From the NCBI RefSeq assembly GCF_947498345.1, contig NZ_CANMJY010000015.1, positions 1 through 64,000 on the forward strand: a stretch of 64,000 bases of DNA, in the 5' to 3' direction. Of the stretch, positions 10,034 through 18,220 are shown piece by piece. The notes beneath the pieces were generated by a model. It saw nothing but the letters and a program-made list of their open reading frames with translations, was not told where the DNA came from and ran no database searches. The first letter of the stretch is position 1; each line of letters starts with the position of its first letter. Made by a program: the position numbers and the translations under genes. The DNA comes from an uncultured Winogradskyella sp. (GTDB lineage: Bacteria; Bacteroidota; Bacteroidia; Flavobacteriales; Flavobacteriaceae).

Positions 10034-10141
10034 TGGGAAGAAATTTGTTTAGATTGGTTATATCAATACTTAATTTAATCATAGTTTCCCATTTAGTAAA
10101 TGTAGTAAACCTAATTAATTCGTTCATAAAGCAACAAAAAA

Positions 10142-10163
10142 ATCCGCAACTAGTGTTGCGGAT
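10142..10163 (-). terminator. Terminator of the coiled-coil membrane protein gene
   Basis: A 9-bp stem (ATCCGCAAC, 10142-10150, with GTTGCGGAT, 10155-10163) has a four-base loop. In the minus-strand transcript it is followed by TTTTTT, so it ends the gene at 10205-10831 and insulates trmD. Confidence 0.8.
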
Positions 10164-10204
10164 GTGATATTATTATATCTAGAGATTCTTTATTACAGTA
10201 TGTA

Positions 10205-10831
10205 TTAAGTCTTATTCTTATTAATCTCGTCTTGTAGTTGACGTCTCACTTTTTGCTCACGCTCTAATGCTGTGCGCCTGTGCTCTTCAAATTCTGTTTC
10301 TACTTCTTCTAGTTTAAATTTGGCATCTCTTGTCGCTGAGTTACTGCCTTTAAACTTATAAATAAAGAATAATAAAAATGCCAGTAATACACCAATAATA
10401 GACCACATAATGACATTGTAATTGGTTTTACTGGTTTGCATACCTAGTAATGTCATATTATTTTTTTCTTTATTGGTTTGGTCTAAAGTACTTTCCGTAT
10501 TACCAAGTTTAGCTTTTAGATCCTCTATCTCTTTAGCTTGGGTTTTAACTGTGTTTTCAGAATCTTCTAATGTTTTGTATGTCGTTTTAAGCGAATCTAA
10601 AACATTGGCTTTAAGCTTTAAAAGTGAACTGTATTTTACAGCCTCGTACTTTTGACCTTTTAGACCTTTAAAGTTGCCAGATTTTCTAAAAATATATTCA
10701 AATTGACTATCGATAGTACCACGATCTAATGATAACTGATCTTCGGCTTCATCTTTTTTTGTCTGACTGTTTATGGATTGTAGGCTAAATGTAACTATAA
10801 GAATTACAGTAACTTTGGTTAAGAATTTCAT
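10205..10831 (-). CDS. Secreted/membrane coiled-coil protein (not a methyltransferase)
   Basis: I start this gene at the internal methionine MKFLTKV (10831) because it gives a proper signal peptide ending near NSQ; an upstream in-frame ATG at 10882 adds 17 residues with no signal character. The 208-residue product has an extracytoplasmic segment with a heptad-rich coiled coil (about residues 90-145), one transmembrane helix (IMWSIIGVLLAFLLFFIYKF) and a second charged coiled coil to the end. From memory, homologues in Flavobacteriaceae are often labelled tRNA (guanine-N1)-methyltransferase, apparently copied from the neighbouring trmD. Nothing in this sequence supports such activity. It may be a structural or tethering membrane protein. 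Confidence 0.75.
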   Translation of the reverse strand: MKFLTKVTVILIVTFSLQSINSQTKKDEAEDQLSLDRGTIDSQFEYIFRKSGNFKGLKGQKYEAVKYSSLLKLKANVLDSLKTTYKTLEDSENTVKTQAKEIEDLKAKLGNTESTLDQTNKEKNNMTLLGMQTSKTNYNVIMWSIIGVLLAFLLFFIYKFKGSNSATRDAKFKLEEVETEFEEHRRTALEREQKVRRQLQDEINKNKT

Positions 10832-10982
10832 CCTTAATATAATTTTTGGTTGCGTTAGATTAATTAGGTGCCAAGATAACAATTATAAATAAATTACTTG
10901 GCAAATCGACTTTGAAATAGAAAAGCCAATTTATATACGATCGAAGTTTAAAAATGGATGTTGTTGCGTCGCTTAAAAGCAA

Positions 10983-11010
10983 AAAAATCTTGCCGTTAAG
11001 CAAGATTTTT
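10983..11010 (-). terminator. Terminator downstream of the GAPDH gene
   Basis: An 11-bp stem (10983-10993 with 11000-11010) has loop CGTTAA, and A/T tracts flank both sides. It lies 22 bp after the GAPDH stop codon and probably works in both directions. Confidence 0.8.
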
Positions 11011-11032
11011 ATATTTCCTTTTTCAAAGAATC

Positions 11033-12481
11033 CTAATAGTAAGCATAGCGTCTTACCTTAGAAATATATTTTGCTAATCTAATAACCTGGTGGCTGTAAC
11101 CATATTCGTTATCATACCATATATATAATATCGCATTTTTACCATCTTCTCTAACAATTGTTGCTTTGCTATCGTATATAGAAGGTGCAGAACTACCAAC
11201 AATATCACTAGACACCAATTCATCGCTCATTTCGTATTTAATTTGTTCAACTAAATCACCTTCGAGTGCGTATTTTTTCATTATGGTATTCATGCTTTCT
11301 GCAGAGGTTTCATTTTCTAATTCTAAATTTAGAATAGCTAACGAACCATTTGGTACAGGAACTCTAATAGCATTAGAGGTTAACTTACCTTCTAGTGATG
11401 GTAATGCTTTACTAACGGCTTTTCCAGCACCAGTTTCAGTAATAACCATGTTTAGACCTGCAGCTCTACCACGTCTGTATTTTTTGTGAAAATTATCTAC
11501 TAGGTTTTGATCATTGGTATAGGCATGAATGGTTTCTAAATGACCAGATTTAACACCAAAAGAATCTTCAACAGCTTTTAAAACTGGTGTAATAGCATTT
11601 GTTGTACAAGATGCTGCAGAGAAAATATCTACTTTATCTGGGTTGTGTTCTAAATGGTTGACACCATGAACAATGTTAGGTACTCCTTTTCCTGGTGCTG
11701 TTAACAATACCTTGCTTACACCCTTAGATTTTAAGTGTCTGCCCAGTGCTTTATCGTCTCTAAACGCTCCTGTATTATCAATTACCAGAGCATTATTAAT
11801 ACCATATATAGTGTAATCAATATCTTCTGGTGCATTAGCCGAAATAATATTTACGGTAGTTCCATTAATAATCAATGCGCTGTTCTTTACATCAACACTT
11901 ACCATGCCTGAAAAATCTCCATGTACAGAATCATTTCTTAGCAATGAAGCACGTTTTTCTAAAACAGTTTCATTAATGTCTCCACGAGTTACAATAGCAC
12001 GTAAGCGTAATTGGTTACCTTTTCCTGTACGCGTCATTAATTCGCGTGCTACCAAACGTCCGATTCTACCAAAACCATAAAGCACAACGTCTTTTGGCTC
12101 TATATTTTTAGATTTTTTTGCTTCTCCTAATTTGGCAGAAACAAAAGCCGTAGCATTTTCGTACTTCTGATCTTCGAGGTGGTACTCATAGGTTAATTTT
12201 CCGATGTCTAATTTAGCAGGTGGTAAGTTTAAGTTTTTAATAGCCTGCGCAATTTCTACAGAATCAAAAATTGAAATTGGTTTTTGAACAAATTCACCAG
12301 CATACTCATGCAGGTTTAAAATTTCGCTCACTTTTCTATCAATTAATTGATTTCTAAATAAAACCAGCTCAATAGAATTGTCGTACCAAAGGTCGCTTAT
12401 TGTTTTAATAAATTCTACCGTTGCTCTGCGACGATCTGCTTGAAACGCTAACTCTTTTTCGTAAGTGTCGTTAAAACCCAT
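11033..12481 (-). CDS. gap: Glyceraldehyde-3-phosphate dehydrogenase, long form
   Basis: GAPDH oxidises glyceraldehyde-3-phosphate to 1,3-bisphosphoglycerate in glycolysis or the reverse in gluconeogenesis. The core (about residues 130-470) has the dinucleotide site YGFGRIGRLV (135-144), the catalytic cysteine at 292 in SAASCTTNAITP, and the active-site histidine in ETIHAYTNDQ. The protein is 482 residues, about 130 more than a standard GAPDH, because of a mainly helical N-terminal extension without a recognised domain. This long form occurs as a second GAPDH in Bacteroidota and other marine groups. It may be the gluconeogenic or NADP-preferring paralogue, but that is inference. Confidence 0.92.
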   Translation of the reverse strand: MGFNDTYEKELAFQADRRRATVEFIKTISDLWYDNSIELVLFRNQLIDRKVSEILNLHEYAGEFVQKPISIFDSVEIAQAIKNLNLPPAKLDIGKLTYEYHLEDQKYENATAFVSAKLGEAKKSKNIEPKDVVLYGFGRIGRLVARELMTRTGKGNQLRLRAIVTRGDINETVLEKRASLLRNDSVHGDFSGMVSVDVKNSALIINGTTVNIISANAPEDIDYTIYGINNALVIDNTGAFRDDKALGRHLKSKGVSKVLLTAPGKGVPNIVHGVNHLEHNPDKVDIFSAASCTTNAITPVLKAVEDSFGVKSGHLETIHAYTNDQNLVDNFHKKYRRGRAAGLNMVITETGAGKAVSKALPSLEGKLTSNAIRVPVPNGSLAILNLELENETSAESMNTIMKKYALEGDLVEQIKYEMSDELVSSDIVGSSAPSIYDSKATIVREDGKNAILYIWYDNEYGYSHQVIRLAKYISKVRRYAYY

Positions 12482-12564
12482 TTTGTTTTGGTTTAGTGTT
12501 TTTAAATTTTGCGCAAAAATACATATTTCAAACGTTTTCGTAACACTTTTTATCGAAAATAAAA

Positions 12565-12593
12565 ACCCTTCAAAGTATAATACTCTGAAGGGT
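12565..12593 (-). terminator. Terminator of htrA
   Basis: ACCCTTCA (12565-12572) pairs with TGAAGGGT (12586-12593), with further pairing inside the loop (AGTAT/ATACT). On the minus strand it is followed by TTTTATTTT. It lies 28 bp after the htrA stop codon. Confidence 0.75.
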
Positions 12594-12620
12594 GATTTTT
12601 CAATCTGTTTTTAATGGGTT

Positions 12621-14042
12621 TTATCTAAAGTTATAGACTACCTTTTCACCTTGTATGTTAATAACTTCAATTTGAAGGGGTTCATTGTATTTTCTAGTTT
12701 TTAATGCATTCTCAGCATCATCTACACTATAAAGTTTTTTTCCATTTATTTTCGTGACTATACTACCTTCTTCAACACCATTTCTATTCCAGTAAGACTC
12801 ATAGTTTTCATCAAGCTCAGTGATTTTTAAACCATAATCTGCACCAAAATTATTTAAATCCTTTTCCGAAGCATTTTTAACAAAACCAATGGTTTCGACA
12901 ATTGTGGTAGAAGGCTTTAGTAGTGTGACAGGTAAAACTTCTTCGTTACCATTTCTTATTAAAGTCACATCAACCACATCATTAGGGCTTTTGGTTTTAA
13001 GATAACCTGTTAAATCCGAAAATTTACTGATCTCTACACCATCAATTTTTCTAATGATGTCACCAGATTTTATACCTGCTTTTTCAGCTCCAGTATCTTC
13101 AGTTACGTCACTAACATAAAACCCTTCTGCTATATCTAATCCTTTTTCTTCGGCAAATTTACTGTTTAATGCTCCACCAACAACACCTAGAATACCGTTT
13201 TGTACATTGCCGTATTCCATAATATCATTAACAATCTTTCTTGCAATATTACTGGGTACAGCAAAAGAATAACCTATATAGGACCCAGTACGAGATGATA
13301 TAGCCGTGTTTATACCTATTAAATCTCCATTTGTATTAACTAAGGCACCACCCGAATTCCCTGGATTTACTGCAGCATCGGTTTGTATGAATGATTGTGT
13401 ATTGCGACCACTTAGGTCTCTAGATTTTGCGCTGATAATACCAGCAGTGACTGTAGAATTTAAGTTAAACGGATTCCCCACAGCTAAAACCCATTCGCCA
13501 ATCTTGGCACTATCAGAGTCGCCAAAAGCCATAAAAGGTAAATCCTCATCAGTTTCAACTTTTAGTAAGGCTATGTCTGTAGCCTCATCTGTACCAATCA
13601 ACTCAGCCATATAAGACTTGTTGTTGTTTAATGTTATGCTAATCTCATTAGCATTTTGAATCACGTGGTTATTGGTAACAATATATCCAGTTGGTGAGAT
13701 AATAACTCCACTACCTGTGCCAACTTGTGCACGTTGCTGGCTACGACCAAAAAATAAATCTTGCATTGTCATTGGAGCAGAAACGATGGCAGTATTTTTA
13801 ACATGTACTACAGCATCAAGTGATTTTTCTGCAGCCTCAACAAAATTCGACGTCATATTATCTACACGGTTATCAGATGTATCTACATTTGTATGCGATG
13901 TAGCTACATAGATAGGTAAGTCATTAGCCTGTTCTATAACTAATTGCTCTTGTTGACTTTCTTCAAAAAAAAGTTTGTATCCTCCTAAAGTCAATAGACC
14001 ACCTAATACCGAAACACAAACTAAGGTTAATATCTTCTTCAT
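12621..14042 (-). CDS. htrA: Periplasmic serine protease HtrA/DegP with two PDZ domains
   Basis: HtrA proteases degrade or refold misfolded envelope proteins. The 473-residue protein has an N-terminal signal/anchor (residues 4-24) and a trypsin-like domain with the full triad: H126 (VTNNHVIQ), D156 (ATDIALLKV) and S230 (NPGNSGGAL). Two PDZ domains follow at about 285-370 and 385-470. The first PDZ has the expected GAEKAGIKSGDIIRKIDG core; the second ends in the canonical strand VVYNF. It is a single-gene transcript diverging from dapF, and the shared 152-bp interval holds four helically phased TTAAC repeats that may be an envelope-stress operator. Confidence 0.95.
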   Translation of the reverse strand: MKKILTLVCVSVLGGLLTLGGYKLFFEESQQEQLVIEQANDLPIYVATSHTNVDTSDNRVDNMTSNFVEAAEKSLDAVVHVKNTAIVSAPMTMQDLFFGRSQQRAQVGTGSGVIISPTGYIVTNNHVIQNANEISITLNNNKSYMAELIGTDEATDIALLKVETDEDLPFMAFGDSDSAKIGEWVLAVGNPFNLNSTVTAGIISAKSRDLSGRNTQSFIQTDAAVNPGNSGGALVNTNGDLIGINTAISSRTGSYIGYSFAVPSNIARKIVNDIMEYGNVQNGILGVVGGALNSKFAEEKGLDIAEGFYVSDVTEDTGAEKAGIKSGDIIRKIDGVEISKFSDLTGYLKTKSPNDVVDVTLIRNGNEEVLPVTLLKPSTTIVETIGFVKNASEKDLNNFGADYGLKITELDENYESYWNRNGVEEGSIVTKINGKKLYSVDDAENALKTRKYNEPLQIEVINIQGEKVVYNFR

Positions 14043-14070
14043 AATTTTTCAGAATTTAAGTTTAAACTAT

Positions 14071-14152
14071 TTAACGATTAAATTTAAATATTTATTGAAT
14101 CTCATTTTTGATTTTAACGACTATTTAACGTCAACTTTAACGCCACATTAAC
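14071..14152. promoter_or_regulatory. Phased TTAAC direct repeats between htrA and dapF
   Basis: Between the divergent htrA and dapF genes the plus strand has TTAAC cores at 14114, 14125, 14137 and 14148 (spacing 11, 12 and 11 bp), plus one at 14071. Read on the minus strand the array is GTTAATGTGGC, GTTAAAGTTGAC, GTTAAATAGTC, GTTAAA. One-turn-spaced direct repeats are typical of OmpR-family response regulators. The array ends just upstream of the dapF promoter, so it could act on dapF, htrA or both. Confidence 0.5.
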
Positions 14153-14177
14153 ATCACATTTCTCAGTCTAATATTCT

Positions 14178-14185
14178 TATATTTG
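14178..14185 (+). promoter_or_regulatory. dapF -7 promoter element
   Basis: TATATTTG matches the Bacteroidota -7 consensus exactly. No good -33 TTG stands 19-20 bp upstream, which fits a promoter that depends on an activator bound at the TTAAC repeats ending at 14152. The element overlaps the in-frame TTG at 14183, so dapF must start downstream of that codon. Confidence 0.5.
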
Positions 14186-14194
14186 CCAATACTT

Positions 14195-14974
14195 ATGAAG
14201 ATGACATTTTACAAATATCAGGGTACAGGAAATGACTTTATTATTGTTGACAATCGTTTACAGAAAATCAACAAAAATAATACCAAGCGTATTGCAGAGT
14301 TATGTGATAGACGTTTTGGCATAGGAGCAGATGGATTTATCCTTTTAGAAAATGACAAATCTTCAGATTTTAAAATGGTGTATTATAACGCAGATGGTAA
14401 TGAAAGCAGTATGTGTGGTAATGGAGGGCGTTGTATTACTGCATTTGCTAAGTTTTTAGGAATTATAGTAGATGAAGCCAAATTCAATGCGGTAGATGGA
14501 TTGCATAAAGCAAAAATTGAAAATGATGTAGTGCATTTACAAATGCAAAATGTTGATACCATAGAGGTTTTTGATAAATACCTTTTTTTAGATACAGGTT
14601 CACCTCATCATATTGAAATGGTTGCCGATATTGAAAATTTTAATGTAAAACAACAAGGATCTGCAATAAGATATGGAGAGCCTTATGGCAAAATTGGAAG
14701 TAATGTTAATTTTGTTGAACAAATTGCCGAAAATCGATTTGCTGTAAGAACATATGAGCGTGGAGTGGAGGACGAGACTTTGTCTTGCGGTACTGGCGTG
14801 ACTGCTGTAGCTTTGGCTATGCATTTTAAAGCTCAAACCTCCAAAAACATTATACATCTAAAAACACGAGGTGGAGAGCTTAAAGTGAGCTTTAATAAAA
14901 ACGAGAAAGGCTATAACAATATTTGGCTTATAGGTTCTGCTGAACAAGTTTTTAAAGGAGATATAGAATGGTAA
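14195..14974 (+). CDS. dapF: Diaminopimelate epimerase DapF
   Basis: DapF interconverts LL- and meso-diaminopimelate, the last shared step of lysine and peptidoglycan precursor synthesis. The protein has two pseudo-symmetric halves, each giving one catalytic cysteine: ESSMCGNGGRC in the N-half and ETLSCGTGV in the C-half. It opens with the usual TFYKYQGTGNDF. I place the start at ATG 14195 (or 14201), since a frame opening at TTG 14183 would begin inside the promoter element. It is the first gene of an operon with a GNAT, mltG and a DUF2279 gene, and overlaps the GNAT by 7 bp. Confidence 0.95.
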   Translation: MKMTFYKYQGTGNDFIIVDNRLQKINKNNTKRIAELCDRRFGIGADGFILLENDKSSDFKMVYYNADGNESSMCGNGGRCITAFAKFLGIIVDEAKFNAVDGLHKAKIENDVVHLQMQNVDTIEVFDKYLFLDTGSPHHIEMVADIENFNVKQQGSAIRYGEPYGKIGSNVNFVEQIAENRFAVRTYERGVEDETLSCGTGVTAVALAMHFKAQTSKNIIHLKTRGGELKVSFNKNEKGYNNIWLIGSAEQVFKGDIEW

Positions 14975-15492
14975 GTTTAAAAGGCGAACATATTTATTTA
15001 AGAGCCTTGGAGCCAGAGGATTTAAATTTTGTACATAAGGTTGAAAATGATACATCGCTCTGGCATTTGAGTGACACCCAAACACCATACTCTAGATTTT
15101 TAATAAAAAAATACCTCGAAAATGCACAGCAAGATATTTTTGAAGCAAAACAATTACGTTTAGCTATTTGTACAAACGACGACAATACTATTGGACTTAT
15201 AGACGTTTTTGATTTTAATGTTAAGAATAAACGTGCTGGTATTGGAATTTTAATTCAGGATGAATCGGATAGATACAAAGGTTATGGTAGAGAAGCTTTG
15301 AAGCTGTTGAGTGACTATTGTTTTAAAACGCTTCATTTACATCAGGTATATGCAAATATTTCAGAGCATAATAAAGCTAGCTTAAAATTATTTGAGGGCA
15401 ATGGGTTTAAAATTATAGGATTGAAAAAAGACTGGAGTTTTGATGGTAATGGGTTTTTAAACGAATACATTTTACAACGTATTAACGACTAA
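14968..15492 (+). CDS. GNAT family N-acetyltransferase (RimJ/RimL-like)
   Basis: This 174-residue protein has the GNAT fold. It opens with LKGEHIYLRALEPEDL, the RimJ/RimL and SpeG type start. The acetyl-CoA-binding motif A is at about 95-115 (GIGILIQDES, then YKGYGREAL), and the N-x-x-S-x-x-x-F-E-x-x-G-F signature (KASLKLFEGNGF) follows. It transfers an acetyl group to an amine, whose identity is unknown. Translation is coupled to dapF by a 7-bp overlap, which hints at a role in cell-envelope or amino-acid metabolism, but this is only positional. Confidence 0.88.
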   Translation: MVSLKGEHIYLRALEPEDLNFVHKVENDTSLWHLSDTQTPYSRFLIKKYLENAQQDIFEAKQLRLAICTNDDNTIGLIDVFDFNVKNKRAGIGILIQDESDRYKGYGREALKLLSDYCFKTLHLHQVYANISEHNKASLKLFEGNGFKIIGLKKDWSFDGNGFLNEYILQRIND

Positions 15493-15496
15493 CACA

Positions 15497-16540
15497 ATGT
15501 ACATTAAAAAAATTTTATGGGCAATTGCCTTAATCGGACTTGTAATTTTTGCAGTTATAGCTTATTATATCTATGGTGCAATGTTTAAGCCCAATACAGC
15601 TTTCAACAATGAAACAGCTTATATCTATATACCTACAAATGCCAGTTATCCTCAGGTTAGAGAACAACTAGAGCCGCTTTTGGATAATATTGATACTTTT
15701 GATGCTCTTGCGAATCAAAAAAAATATACGACTAATATTAAGGCTGGTCGTTTTGCCATATCTAAAGACATGAGCAATAATGATATTGTCAACTCTATTA
15801 GGAGTAAAAATTTACCAATAAAGATTGCATTTAATAATCAACATAATATAGCGGATTTAGCAGGAAGAATAAGCACACAAATAGAAGCTGATAGCGTATC
15901 GTTGTATGCAGCAATGAATGATACCACTTTTTTGAGTAAGAACGGATTTACTAAAGCTACTGCTCTAGGTATGTACTTACCTAATAGTTATGAATTCTTT
16001 TGGAATACATCTGCCGAGGGGTTTAGAGATAAAATGCTCAAAGAATACAATCGCTTTTGGAATGAAGACAGACTTAATAAAGCCAAAAGGATAAACCTTA
16101 CACCTGATGAAGTGATGACACTAGCTTCAATTGTGCACGAAGAGTCTAAACAAGCAGATGAACAACCAAGAGTAGCAGGTGTTTACCTTAATAGATTGCG
16201 TATAGGTATGGCTTTACAAGCTGATCCTACGTTAAAATTTGCTGCTTATCAATTACCAAAATACCAAAACACAGTTATAAGGAGAGTGTTGAATATTCAT
16301 AAAGAAATCGATTCACCTTATAATACCTACAAGAACTCAGGATTACCACCTGGATTAATTGCCATGCCAGATTTATCAGCAGTAAAAGCTGTTTTAAATG
16401 CCGAAAAACATAATTATCTTTATTTTGCTGCAGATGCAAAGCGCATTGGTTATCATAAGTTTGCTAAAACTCTAGCACAGCACAATAATAATGCTAGGGA
16501 ATATCAGCGTTATTTATCTTCACAGGGTATTAATAGATAG
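15497..16540 (+). CDS. mltG: Endolytic murein transglycosylase MltG
   Basis: MltG cuts nascent glycan strands at the inner membrane and is thought to set glycan length. The 347-residue protein has one N-terminal membrane anchor (about 5-27), a LysM-like region, and the YceG catalytic domain. The active-site segment is TLASIVHEESKQ (residues 208-219), and the later QADPTLKFA, SPYNTYKNSGLPPG and NYLYFAA motifs are diagnostic of the family. It lies 4 bp after the GNAT and 3 bp before the DUF2279 gene, in a cell-wall operon headed by dapF. Confidence 0.95.
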   Translation: MYIKKILWAIALIGLVIFAVIAYYIYGAMFKPNTAFNNETAYIYIPTNASYPQVREQLEPLLDNIDTFDALANQKKYTTNIKAGRFAISKDMSNNDIVNSIRSKNLPIKIAFNNQHNIADLAGRISTQIEADSVSLYAAMNDTTFLSKNGFTKATALGMYLPNSYEFFWNTSAEGFRDKMLKEYNRFWNEDRLNKAKRINLTPDEVMTLASIVHEESKQADEQPRVAGVYLNRLRIGMALQADPTLKFAAYQLPKYQNTVIRRVLNIHKEIDSPYNTYKNSGLPPGLIAMPDLSAVKAVLNAEKHNYLYFAADAKRIGYHKFAKTLAQHNNNAREYQRYLSSQGINR

Positions 16541-16543
16541 GGT

Positions 16544-17446
16544 TTGAAAGAGAGGCTTTACATCATCTTATGGCTTTGCATTTCTGGTTCGCTTTTTTCA
16601 CAATCTAAACTCGATCAATTTTTAGAACCAAGTGATACTTTAAATGTATCTAGACGAAATTCAGTGGTTGTAACAGAAGTCTCATTAGCTTCAATTGCAC
16701 TTATTGGGCTCGATCAATTGTGGTATTCAGATTATCCAAGATCAAAATTCAAAACTATTAACGATGGTGGCGAGTGGTTGCAAATGGATAAGCTGGGTCA
16801 CGTATTTTCTTCCTATCAATTGGGGCGTTTAGGGGCAAATACTTTAAATTGGGTTGGTGTTAGTAAAAAGGATCAATTGATATATGGGTCTACTTTAGGC
16901 TTAGGTTTTTTAACTGCTATTGAGGTTATGGATGGCTTTTCTGAAGAATGGGGATTCTCCTGGACAGATATGTTTGCCAATGTAGCTGGTACAGGATTGT
17001 ATGTTGGACAAGAATTATTATGGCAAGAACAACGCATTACATTAAAATATTCATTTCATCGTACACATTTTGCTAAAAAACGCCCAGATAAACTCGGTGA
17101 TGGTTGGACTGAGGAATTTTTAAAAGATTATAATGGTCAAACGTATTGGTTAAGTGCTAATATCAATTCGTTTTTAAAGATTGAAGGTGTACCAAATTGG
17201 TTGAATTTGGCTTTTGGCTATGGGGCAGATGGAATGCTAACGGGTGAGCCTAAAGATCCTTTGTTTTTAAATCAAAATAGAATACGTCAATATTACTTGA
17301 GCTTAGATGTTGATTTAACTCGAATTAAAACAAATTCACGCTTCCTAAAAACCATATTTGATGTTTTTAATGTTATTAAAGTGCCTTTTCCTACATTAGA
17401 GCTTAATAATAAAGGGCGTGTAAAACTACATTATATCTACTTTTAG
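16544..17446 (+). CDS. DUF2279 family exported protein
   Basis: The 300-residue protein most likely uses a TTG start (16544), 3 bp after mltG, because this begins a clear signal peptide (RLYIILWLCISGSLFSQ). The middle has the DUF2279 pattern: MDKLGHVFSSYQLGR, then AIEVMDGFSEEWGFSWTDM with conserved H, E, D and W residues in semi-hydrophobic helices. A beta-rich C-terminal third ends in an aromatic residue, compatible with outer-membrane insertion. The family has no known function. Place in the dapF-mltG operon suggests an envelope role. The TTG start is inferred from context. Confidence 0.8.
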   Translation: MKERLYIILWLCISGSLFSQSKLDQFLEPSDTLNVSRRNSVVVTEVSLASIALIGLDQLWYSDYPRSKFKTINDGGEWLQMDKLGHVFSSYQLGRLGANTLNWVGVSKKDQLIYGSTLGLGFLTAIEVMDGFSEEWGFSWTDMFANVAGTGLYVGQELLWQEQRITLKYSFHRTHFAKKRPDKLGDGWTEEFLKDYNGQTYWLSANINSFLKIEGVPNWLNLAFGYGADGMLTGEPKDPLFLNQNRIRQYYLSLDVDLTRIKTNSRFLKTIFDVFNVIKVPFPTLELNNKGRVKLHYIYF

Positions 17447-17452
17447 CGAGTT

Positions 17453-17506
17453 TTAACAAAGCTTAACAGGTTGATTTTCAATATTTATAAAAAAGTCGTA
17501 TATTTG
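17453..17506 (+). promoter_or_regulatory. Promoter region of the lysozyme-like gene
   Basis: TATATTTG (17499-17506) is an exact -7 element, predicting a leader of about 50 nt before ATG 17564. Upstream lie two TTAAC words (17453 and 17463, 10 bp apart), recalling the repeats near htrA. A TTG at 17471 is a possible but over-distant -33 element (25 bp). Confidence 0.45.
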
Positions 17507-17563
17507 CACGCGAATTTGATAAGACAAGTTGGGGACTGTTTTATTAGTTTAAAATTAGCTGTT

Positions 17564-18220
17564 ATGATAAAAAGTAAGGTTAAGAATTTTTTATTACCGT
17601 TTACTATCTGTTTACTAATTGCCCTAGCATTGTATCCAGATTCCTCACTAGATTCTAATCAGTATTCTACTGAAGGCTTAGATCTTAATTATAATCTTTC
17701 TGAGCAATTAGCAATGGCATCAGATTCTGACGCTACAAATCCTAGTATTTTTACACCGCATCTAGGTAAATCTTTTGAAGGTTTTAAAGAAGCTTTAGCG
17801 TTTAAAGAATCTCGAGGTAATTATTTTACTGTAAACACATTAGGGTATTTAGGAAAATACCAGTTTGGTGCAGAAACATTAAAGCTTATAGGTATCTATA
17901 ATCCTAATCAGTTTTTATATAATCCAGAATTACAAGAAAAGGCATTTATTGCCAATGCTGAGCGTAACAAGTGGATTTTAAGAAAAGATATAAAGCGTTT
18001 TGAAGGTAAGGTTATAGGTGGTGTGGAAATTACAGAATCTGGTATTTTAGCAGCTGCACATTTAGCTGGTCCTGGTAGTGTTAAAAAGTATTTGCGTAGT
18101 TATGGAAGTCATAATTTTTCAGATGCTTATGGTTCTACAGTAAAGCATTACATGAGAAAATTTTCGGGCTATGATACTTCTGTATTAGAACCTAATAAAA
18201 AAGCTAAAGCCAGAATTTAA
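17564..18220 (+). CDS. Lysozyme-like (SLT-type) peptidoglycan hydrolase, putative
   Basis: I start the gene at ATG 17564 (MIKSKVKNFLLPF), which gives a signal/anchor helix; an upstream in-frame TTG at 17471 lies before the -7 promoter element at 17499-17506. The 218-residue product has an acidic linker and then a lysozyme-superfamily region: FKEALAFKESRGNY, whose E-S-R-G-N-Y resembles the catalytic glutamate motif of lytic transglycosylases, followed by GYLGKYQFGAETL and AAAHLAGPGSVKKYL. It probably cleaves peptidoglycan in the periplasm or acts as a peptidoglycan-binding protein. It lies just after the mltG operon with its own promoter. Activity is inferred from the motif only. Confidence 0.75.
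   Translation: MIKSKVKNFLLPFTICLLIALALYPDSSLDSNQYSTEGLDLNYNLSEQLAMASDSDATNPSIFTPHLGKSFEGFKEALAFKESRGNYFTVNTLGYLGKYQFGAETLKLIGIYNPNQFLYNPELQEKAFIANAERNKWILRKDIKRFEGKVIGGVEITESGILAAAHLAGPGSVKKYLRSYGSHNFSDAYGSTVKHYMRKFSGYDTSVLEPNKKAKARI

Noticed and set aside
10832..10882. Longer N-terminus (17 residues) of the coiled-coil protein from ATG 10882
   Set aside because: The added residues have no signal character, while the internal methionine begins a normal signal peptide.
14183..14194. Upstream TTG start for dapF, adding four residues
   Set aside because: The TTG overlaps the TATATTTG promoter element, so it would not be in the mRNA; ATG 14195 or 14201 is used.
17471..17563. Longer N-terminus of the lysozyme-like protein from TTG 17471
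   Set aside because: It precedes the exact -7 promoter element at 17499-17506 and would destroy the N-terminal signal/anchor.
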